This document shows positions 56,623 through 64,000 of a DNA stretch of 64,000 nt, in pieces. The notes beneath the pieces are model-generated. The model saw only the letters and a program-made list of their open reading frames with translations. It ran no database searches and was not told the DNA's origin. Made by a program: the position numbers and the translations under genes. How positions within the stretch are numbered: position 1 is the first letter of the stretch; the number at the start of each line of letters is the position of its first letter. Source of the stretch: Roseiarcus sp963753135 (GTDB taxonomy: Bacteria; Pseudomonadota; Alphaproteobacteria; Rhizobiales; Beijerinckiaceae); contig CAVWBA010000010.1 of assembly GCA_963753135.1 (NCBI GenBank), positions 1 through 64,000 on the forward strand. Direction: 5' to 3'.

Positions 56623-56896
56623 GCTCGCTCCCGTCCAACTTGCGCCGACAATTTGCGTCAGATCGCGCGGGCCTGGCAATTCGCTTCGACGCCGAACCGG
56701 AGCGCTAAAAAAATTGTGTGCGACCGCTTGTGTCGGTGATGCATTTCTGTCATGGTCCATTAAATAGGACAGTTGTGCTGACCATTTTTTGAGCGGCGAG
56801 GCTAAGGCTTCGGCGCCGGCTTAAAGAGCAGGACTCAAGCGTTGTCGGATCGAACGACAGAGACGGATCGAAAAAAATCCGACGCGTGACGCCCCT

Positions 56897-56914
56897 GGCC
56901 GCGCATGAGCGGCC
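56897..56914 (+). other. Hairpin in the gltB leader
   Basis: GGCCGC/GCGGCC arms (56897-56902 and 56909-56914) followed by TGCTTTCTTCC lie 78 bp before the gltB start. The shape is that of a weak terminator or attenuator; it might also just end an upstream transcript. No sigma-54 promoter was seen. Confidence 0.35.
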
Positions 56915-56991
56915 TGCTTTCTTCCTAATACGCCTGAAAATTCGCAAATAAACGGTCGCACAAAGTGCGCGACCGCCCGGGGAGCGGAAAG

Positions 56992-59900
56992 ATGAACGCC
57001 AGAACTCAAGCGACGTTCGACGAACTGCGCGGCGGCTTGGGAAAAGCCAATCCCGGTCGAGACCCGCTGACGCCGGCGGCCCATGCGCTCTACGATCCTT
57101 CTAAACGAGCATGATTCCTGCGGTGTCGGCTTCGTGGCCGACATGAAGAACCGCAAGTCGCACGATATCCTCGAAAAGGGCCTGCAAATTCTGATCAACC
57201 TCGACCACCGCGGCGCGGTGGGCGCGGATCCGTCGCTGGGCGACGGCTGCGGGGTGATGACCCAAATCCCGCACGCCTTCTTCGCGCCCGAATGCGCCAA
57301 GCTGGGCTTCGATTTGCCGGCGGAAGGCCACTACGGGATCGGCCAGTTTTTCATGCCGCGGCGGAGCGAGGCCCGCGAGCAGGTGCGGGAAATCGTCGAG
57401 GAGGTCGTGGCGGCCGAGGGCCTGAACGTGCTCGGCTGGCGCGACGTGCCGGTCGACAATTCCGCGCTAGGCGAACGCGTCAAGGCGGTTGAGCCGGTGA
57501 TGCAGCAGATTTTCGTCGGACGGCCTGCGGACCTCGCCAGCGAAGACGATTTCGAGCGGCGCCTCTACGTCGTCCGCAAGGTCGTCTCCAATCGCGTCTA
57601 CGCGATCGGGACGCGGGAAATCCTGGAATATTATCCGGTCTCGATGTCGGCCCGGACCATTGTCTATAAGGGCATGGTGCTGGTGCGCCAGCTCGCCCCC
57701 TATTACCGGGATCTGTTGGATCCGCGCTTCGAGACCGCGCTCGCGCTGGTCCACCAGCGGTTCGCGACCAACACGTTTCCGTCCTGGCGCCTCGCGCACC
57801 CCTATCGGATGGTCGCGCACAACGGCGAAATCAATACGCTCAGGGGCAACGTCAACTGGATGGCGGCGCGTCAGGCGAGCGTCAACTCCGAACTCTTCGG
57901 TCCCGATATCTCCAAGCTGTGGCCGATTTCCTACGAAGGCCAGTCGGACACCGCCTGCTTCGACAACGCGATCGAGTTTCTCGTTCAGGGCGGCTATTCG
58001 CTCGTCCATGCGATGATGACGCTGATTCCGGAGGCTTGGGCCGGCAATCCCCTGATGGACGAGGAGCGGCGCGCTTTCTACGAATATCACGCCGCGCTGA
58101 TGGAGCCATGGGACGGCCCGGCGGCGATGGCGTTCACGGACGGACGCCAGATCGGCGCGACGCTTGACCGCAATGGCCTGAGGCCTGCGCGCTATTTCGT
58201 CACCGACGACGACCTTGTCGTTCTGGCGTCGGAGATGGGCGTGCTGCCGGTGCCCGAAGAGTCGATCGTCGCCAAGTGGCGCCTGCAGCCGGGAAAGATG
58301 CTGCTCGTGGATCTCGAGCAGCACCGCATCGTCTCGGACACGGAGATCAAGCAGACGCTGTCGCGCGCCCGGCCGTACAGCACGTGGCTGCGCGAAGGCC
58401 AGATCGTGCTCGAGGATCTGAACCCCGTCGAGCCGCGCGCCTTGCGCACCGACGTCTCGCTGCTCGATCGCCAGCAGGCTTTCGGCTACACTCAGGAGGA
58501 TCTGTCGATCCTGCTCGCGCCGATGGCGGCGACCGGCCAGGAGGCCGTCGGGTCGATGGGCACGGACACGCCAATTTCGGCTTTGTCGTCGAAGTCCAAG
58601 CTGCTCTACACTTACTTCAAGCAGAACTTCGCCCAGGTCACCAACCCGCCGATCGACCCAATCCGCGAAGAGCTGGTGATGAGCCTCGTTTCCTTCATCG
58701 GGCCGCGGCCCAATTTGTTCGATCTTGACGGCGCGGCCCGGCGGAAGCGCCTCGAGGTGCGCCAGCCAATTCTGACCAACGAGGACCTCGAGAAGATCCG
58801 CAGCATCGGGCACTTGGAGGATTCGTTCGACACCAGAACCCTGGACATCACCTATCCGGTGAAGAAGGGCGCGGCTGGCATGAAGGACGCGCTCGAGCGG
58901 CTTTGCGAACGCGCTAAATCGGCGGTGCATGGCCGCTACAACATCATCATCCTCTCCGATCGCATGGTCGGTCCGGATCGAATCCCGATTCCGGCCCTTC
59001 TGGCGACGGCGGCCGTCCATCATCACCTGATTCGCAAGGGACTTCGCACCTCCGTCGGCCTCGTCGTCGAAACAGGCGAAGCGCGCGAGATCCATCACTT
59101 CGCTTGCCTCGCCGGATACGGCGCCGAAGCGATCAATCCCTATCTCGCCTTTGAGACCCTCGCGGCGATGGCCAAGGAGCTGCCAGAGCCAATCAGCGGC
59201 TATGAGGCGGTCAAGCGTTTCATCAAGTCGGTCGACAAGGGCCTGCTCAAGGTCATGTCGAAAATGGGCATTTCGACCTACCAGTCCTACTGCGGCGCCC
59301 AGATTTTCGACGCGGTCGGCCTCTCTCGCGCTTTCATCGATGAGTTCTTCTTCGGCACCGCGACCATGATCGAGGGCGCGGGCCTCGCGGAAGTCGCGCA
59401 GGAGGCGCAGCGCCGCCATACCGATGCATTTGGCAATTCGCCGGTCCTGAAGACCGCGCTCGAAGTCGGCGGCGAGTACGCCTATCGGGTGCGCGGAGAG
59501 ACCCACAACTGGACGCCGGAGACGGTCTCGCTGTTGCAACACGCGGTTCGCGGCAATGCGCGCGACCGCTATGACGCCTTCGCCAAACTCCTCAACGAGC
59601 AAAGCGCGCAACTCCTGACCATCCGCGGTCTCTTTCGGATCAAGACCGCGGAGGAAGAGGGACGGGCGCCGGTTCCGCTCGATGAGGTTGAACCGGCCGC
59701 TTCGATCGTCAGACGATTTTCGACCGGCGCGATGTCCTACGGCTCGATCTCGCGGGAGGCGCACACGACGCTCGCCATCGCGATGAATCGGATCGGCGGC
59801 AAGTCCAACACTGGCGAGGGCGGCGAGGAGTCCGATCGCTATAAGCGTTTGCCCAATGGCAACTCGATGCGCAGCGCCATCAAGCAGGTCGCCTCCGGCC

Positions 59901-61702
59901 GCTTTGGGGTGACGGCGGAATATCTCGTCAACTCGGACATGATGCAGATCAAGATGGCGCAGGGGGCAAAGCCCGGCGAAGGCGGACAATTGCCCGGCCA
60001 TAAGGTCGACGCGGTGATCGCCAAAGTGCGCCACTCCACGCAGGGGGTGGGCCTCATCTCGCCCCCGCCGCACCACGACATCTATTCGATCGAGGACTTG
60101 AAGCAGCTCGTCTACGACCTGAAGAACGTCAATCCTGAGGCGCAGGTTTCTGTCAAACTGGTGTCCGAGGTCGGCGTCGGCACGGTCGCGGCTGGCGTCG
60201 CCAAATGCAAGGCCGATCACGTCACGATCTCTGGCTTCGAGGGCGGCACCGGCGCCTCGCCGTTAACGTCAATCAAGCACGCGGGAAGCCCGTGGGAGAT
60301 CGGTCTCGCCGAGACGCATCAGACGCTGGTGATGAATGGCCTGAGATCGCGCATTTCGGTGCAGGTCGATGGCGGGGTGCGCACCGGCCGCGATGTCGTG
60401 ATCGGCGCGCTTCTGGGCGCGGACGAGTTCGGCTTCGCCACCGCTCCACTCATTGCCGCCGGCTGCATCATGATGCGCAAGTGCCATCTGAACACCTGCC
60501 CGGTCGGCGTCGCGACCCAGGACCCTGTCCTGCGCAAGCGCTTCGTCGGCAAGCCGGAGCACGTCATCAACTATTTCTTCTTCGTCGCCGAAGATGTCCG
60601 CGCGTTGATGGCTGAACTCGGGTACCGCACGTTCGACGAAATGATCGGCCAGCGCCAGATGCTGGACCGAAACAAGCTCAACGAACACGCCAAGGCGCAA
60701 GGGCTCGACTTTTCGAACCTGTTCTTCAAGCCGCAGCCCTGGCCGGAGGATGCCATTCACCGAAGCATCGCCCAGGACCACGGGCTCGACAACGTGCTCG
60801 ACCGCAAGCTCATCGCTGAGACCAAGGACGCGGTCGAGCGCGGGAAGCATGTCCGGCTCGACCTTTCCATCCGCAACGCCGACCGGTCGACCGGGGCAAT
60901 GTTGTCGGGCTCAATCGCCAGACGATACGGCCATGCCGGCCTGCGCGACGAGGCGATCCACATCAAGTTCAAAGGCGCCGCGGGGCAGAGCTTCGGAGCC
61001 TTCCTCGCCAAAGGCGTGACCCTCGAGCTTGAGGGGGAGGCCAATGATTACGTCGGCAAGGGGCTGTCGGGCGGTCGCATCGTCATCTACCCGCCGCAGG
61101 AAGCCACAAAGCTGACGCCGGAGACGTCGATCATCGTCGGGAACACCGTGCTTTACGGCGCGATCGCGGGCGAATGCTATTTCCGCGGCGTGGCGGGCGA
61201 ACGTTTCGGCGTGCGCAATTCCGGCGCGATCGCGGTCGTCGAGGGCACCGGCGACCACGGCTGCGAATATATGACCGGCGGCGTCGTCGTGGTCATCGGC
61301 GAGACAGGACGCAACTTCGCTGCGGGCATGTCGGGCGGCATCGCCTACGTGCTGGACGAGGCTGGCACATTCGCCCAGCGTTGTAATTTGTCGATGGTGG
61401 ACCTCGAGCCGGTCGCCGCCGAAGAAGAGGTGATGCAGCGCTATCTGCATTCCGGCGGCGATCTCGAGCATCACGGCAGGGTCGACGTGATGCGCGACAT
61501 GAGCCGGTTCGACGCTGAACGTCTGCATCAGCTGATCGTCAACCACGCGCGGTTGACCGGCTCGACCCGCGCCCGGACCATCCTCGAGGACTGGGAGGCC
61601 TATCTGCCGAAATTCCGCAAGGTGATGCCGGTCGAATACCGGCGCGCGTTGGCTGAACTCGCGGCGCAAAGCGGTCCGCCGATGTTGGCTGCTGGAGAGT
61701 GA
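56992..61702 (+). CDS. gltB: Glutamate synthase large subunit (one frameshift near the start)
   Basis: The natural start is the ATG at 56992 (GGAGCGGAAAG upstream). The frame shifts at the AAA run 57103-57105 by one extra base; corrected, the N-terminus reads ALYDPS then NEHDSCGVGFVADMKNRKSH. Total about 1,569 residues, normal. Cys43 after a 42-residue propeptide is the glutaminase nucleophile. The FMN domain has GRFGVTAEYLVNSDMMQIKM and GFEGGTGASPLTSI; the 3Fe-4S cysteines are in CIMMRKCHLNTCPVGVATQD; the C-terminal beta-helix has GDHGCEYMTGG and FAAGMSGGIAYV. It transfers glutamine amide nitrogen to 2-oxoglutarate, working with GltD downstream. Confidence 0.95.
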
Positions 61703-61866
61703 GGCAACCGCGGCGAGCGGCGACCGGGCAGCGCCGATCATCGGTCGCTGCGACCGCCGCTGCGCGCGCGGCAAAGTCCTTGCAAGATCATGCTGGCGCC
61801 TTATTGAAGCGGACCGAGGCTCGGGCCGCGAAATCGGGCGCGGCGACCGGGCTTTGGGGCAGCGAG

Positions 61867-63285
61867 ATGGGTAAGGTCACGGGGTTCTTGGAGATTGATC
61901 GCGCGGACCGGCGCTATGCGCCGGCCTCCGACCGAATCCGCCATTATCGTGAGTTCGTGCTGCCGTTGAGCGAAGAGGCGACTCGCAATCAGGCGGCGCG
62001 CTGCATGAATTGCGGCATCCCCTATTGTCACATCGGCTGTCCGGTCAACAACCAGATCCCCGACTGGAACGACCTCGCCTACCGCGGCGATTGGCAGGAG
62101 GCGGCGCGCAATCTGCTCTCGACCAACAACTTTCCGGAGTTCACCGGCCGCGTCTGCCCGGCGCCCTGCGAAGCGTCGTGCACCCTCAACCTTCAGGACA
62201 CCCCAGTCACGATCAAGACGATCGAATGCGCCATCATCGACCGCGCTTTCGAGGAAGGATGGGTGAGGCCGGAGCCCGCCGACCGGAAGACTGGCAAGAC
62301 AGTCGCCGTCATCGGATCGGGTCCGTCAGGCCTCGCTTGCGCCCAACAGCTCGCGCGCGCCGGTCACGACGTTCACGTCTATGAGAAGCAGGGCAAGGCA
62401 GGCGGCCTGCTGCGTTATGGCATTCCGGACTTCAAGATGGAGAAGCGCCACGTCGACCGGCGCATCGAGCAGATGGAGGCCGAAGGCGTCACCTTTCACT
62501 ACAACGCGCATGTCGGTAATACGATCAGCGCGCTCTCGATCCTCGACAGCCACGACGCCGTCGCGCTCGCGGGCGGCGCCGAGGCGCCGCGCGATCTGCC
62601 TGTGCCCGGCCGCGATCTTGCGGGCGTTCACTTCGCCATGGACTTCCTGCCTCAGCAGAACCGGCGCGTGTCCGCCGAGCCGATCGGCACGAACCAGCCA
62701 ATTCTGGCTGGCGGCAAACATGTCGTCGTGATCGGTGGCGGCGACACGGGGTCGGACTGCATCGGCACGTCGATTCGACAGGGGGCGCTCAAGGTCACCC
62801 AGCTCGAGATTATGCCGACGCCGCCGAAGGCCGAGGACAAGCTCCTCACCTGGCCGAATTGGCCTCTCAAGCTGCGCACGTCTTCAAGTCACGAGGAGGG
62901 GGCCGAGCGCGATTTTGCGGTGACGACGCTGGCCTTCGAAGGCGAGAACGGCGTGGTGACCGGCCTCAAATGCGCGCGCGTCGACGAGAAGTTCAAGCCG
63001 ATTGAGGGCGATGAATTCACGCTGAAGGCCGATCTTGTGCTCCTCGCGATGGGCTTCGTCTCGCCGGTCAAGGAAGGTATGCTGACCGAACTCGGCGTCG
63101 CCCTGGACAGGCGAGGCAATGTCGAGGCCGACACGAACCTTTATGCCTCTTCTCGCGCCAAGGTCTTCGCCTGCGGCGATATGCGGCGCGGCCAATCGCT
63201 CGTTGTCTGGGCGATCCGCGAAGGGCGCCAATGCGCCGCGGCGATCGACGAGGCGCTAATGGGCGCGACGGTGCTGCCGAGGTAG
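61867..63285 (+). CDS. gltD: Glutamate synthase small subunit
   Basis: A 472-residue NADPH-dependent GltD from the ATG at 61867 (GGGGCAGCGAG upstream; start MGKVTGFLEIDRADRRYAP fits the family; the frame is open from 61699). Two 4Fe-4S-binding regions lie at the N-terminus (CMNCGIPYCHIGCPVNNQIP and CPAPCEASC). FAD binding is VIGSGPSGLACAQQLARAG and NADPH binding VVIGGGDTGSDCIGTS. It passes electrons to GltB. About 165 bp separate the two genes. Confidence 0.96.
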   Translation: MGKVTGFLEIDRADRRYAPASDRIRHYREFVLPLSEEATRNQAARCMNCGIPYCHIGCPVNNQIPDWNDLAYRGDWQEAARNLLSTNNFPEFTGRVCPAPCEASCTLNLQDTPVTIKTIECAIIDRAFEEGWVRPEPADRKTGKTVAVIGSGPSGLACAQQLARAGHDVHVYEKQGKAGGLLRYGIPDFKMEKRHVDRRIEQMEAEGVTFHYNAHVGNTISALSILDSHDAVALAGGAEAPRDLPVPGRDLAGVHFAMDFLPQQNRRVSAEPIGTNQPILAGGKHVVVIGGGDTGSDCIGTSIRQGALKVTQLEIMPTPPKAEDKLLTWPNWPLKLRTSSSHEEGAERDFAVTTLAFEGENGVVTGLKCARVDEKFKPIEGDEFTLKADLVLLAMGFVSPVKEGMLTELGVALDRRGNVEADTNLYASSRAKVFACGDMRRGQSLVVWAIREGRQCAAAIDEALMGATVLPR

Positions 63286-63305
63286 CGGACCCGGAAGCGG
63301 GAGCC

Positions 63306-64000
63306 TTACGCCGGAATGCGGTCGTCGTTGGGCGAGGGCTCGCGCAGCACGTAGCCGCGGCCCCAGACCGTTTCGATATAGTTGCGCCCGCTTGACGCCG
63401 TCGCCAGCTTCTTGCGCAACTTGCATATGAAGACGTCGATGATCTTGAGCTCCGGCTCGTCCATCCCACCATAGAGATGGTTGAGAAACATCTCCTTGGT
63501 CAGCGTCGTGCCCTTGCGGAGCGAGAGCAGCTCCAGCATCTGGTATTCCTTGCCGGTCAAATGCACCCGCGCTCCGTCGACTTCGACTGTCTTCTGATCG
63601 AGGTTGACGGTCAGGTCGCCGGTGATGATGACCGATTGCGCGTGCCCCTTTGAGCGGCGCACGATGGCGTGAATTCGGGCGACGAGCTCGTCCTTGTGGA
63701 ACGGCTTGGTGAGGTAGTCGTCGGCCCCGTGACCAAGTCCTTTGACCTTGTCCTCGATCCCGGCCATGCCCGAGAGGATCAGAATGGGCGTCTTGATCTT
63801 GGTGACCCGGAGCGAGCGCAGCACCTCGTATCCGGACATGTCGGGCAGGTTGAGATCGAGCAAAATGATGTCGTAGTCATAGAGCTTGCCGAGGTCGATG
63901 CCCTCCTCGCCGAGGTCGGTGACATAGACGTTGAAGTTTTCCGACTTCAACATCAATTCAATGCTCTGTGCGGTCGCCGTGTCGTCTTCGATCAAAAGTA
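63306..64000 (-). CDS. ctrA: Cell-cycle response regulator CtrA (5' end outside window)
   Basis: At least 229 residues of an OmpR-class response regulator, cut by the window edge a few codons after its start. The receiver has IEDD, the phospho-acceptor in DIILLDLNLPDMSG, and KPFHKDEL; the C-terminal winged helix has LTGKEYQMLELLSLRKGTTL and VWGRGYVLREP. The match to CtrA is very close by memory (SIELMLKSENFNVY, MSGYEVLRSLR). CtrA is the master regulator of alphaproteobacterial cell-cycle genes, and this is the best taxonomic marker here. Confidence 0.95.
   Translation of the reverse strand, partial: LLIEDDTATAQSIELMLKSENFNVYVTDLGEEGIDLGKLYDYDIILLDLNLPDMSGYEVLRSLRVTKIKTPILILSGMAGIEDKVKGLGHGADDYLTKPFHKDELVARIHAIVRRSKGHAQSVIITGDLTVNLDQKTVEVDGARVHLTGKEYQMLELLSLRKGTTLTKEMFLNHLYGGMDEPELKIIDVFICKLRKKLATASSGRNYIETVWGRGYVLREPSPNDDRIPA

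Noticed and set aside
57467..60220. 917-residue minus-strand open frame inside gltB
   Set aside because: Antisense shadow; the plus strand carries all glutamate synthase motifs.
315..61763. Identical 17-mer CGCTGCGACCGCCGCTG near 314 and 61747
   Set aside because: Low-complexity GC-rich match without similar flanks.

Overview
The window is a piece of a GC-rich alphaproteobacterial chromosome, most likely Hyphomicrobiales (Rhizobiales). The clearest pointers are a CtrA-type cell-cycle response regulator at the right edge, alphaproteobacterial-style GltB/GltD and pyruvate kinase, a rhizobial-type Gly/Asn-repeat exported protein, and palindromic repeats of the kind scattered through Rhizobiales genomes. 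The species cannot be named from the sequence.

Left part (about 0.4-14 kb). A metabolic block is transcribed leftward: a sugar-type ABC transporter with two tandem substrate-binding protein genes, a serine beta-lactamase-fold hydrolase, leuB, leuC-leuD and a metal-dependent amidohydrolase. A LysR regulator gene lies divergent from leuC. A 13-bp T-N11-A dyad (TCGCRNNNYGCGA) lies upstream of leuC, leuB and both binding-protein genes in the same orientation, so the block is probably one LysR regulon. The leu-type enzymes may serve an imported compound rather than, or as well as, leucine synthesis. A zinc metallopeptidase, a GT2 glycosyltransferase and a tRNA with anticodon CAU follow.

Centre (14.1-28.4 kb). 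An accessory island begins at the tRNA: a Wzx-like flippase, two alpha/beta hydrolases without a normal Ser nucleophile, a three-module NRPS of about 3,190 residues (C-A-PCP three times, no thioesterase) and its MbtH partner. The A-domain pockets read as Phe, unknown, Gly. Modules 1 and 2 carry almost identical A-domain flanks around unrelated specificity cores, a trace of natural subdomain exchange. The far end is marked by a transposase fragment and a strong hairpin.

Right part (28.5-64 kb). Here are chrA, transaldolase, a DUF892 protein, a leftward operon of aldolase, PfkB kinase, histidine phosphatase and MFS transporter, DUF3089, SDR, PAP2 and gluconokinase genes, argG, an SDR, pyruvate kinase, a Phd/VapC toxin-antitoxin pair, a livGFHMK-type branched-chain amino acid transporter, an Hsp20, a MmyB-like regulator divergent from two tandem NAD(P)-binding epimerase-like genes, threonine aldolase, gltB-gltD and ctrA (cut by the window edge).

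Caution on reading frames: at least a dozen recognisable genes, including argG, pyk, gltB and the liv genes, are broken by single-base shifts. I count about 20 one-base insertions against 2 deletions, many in short homopolymers. This looks like uncorrected insertion-type sequencing error rather than gene decay. Frame-broken genes are therefore given as composite spans with the approximate shift positions.
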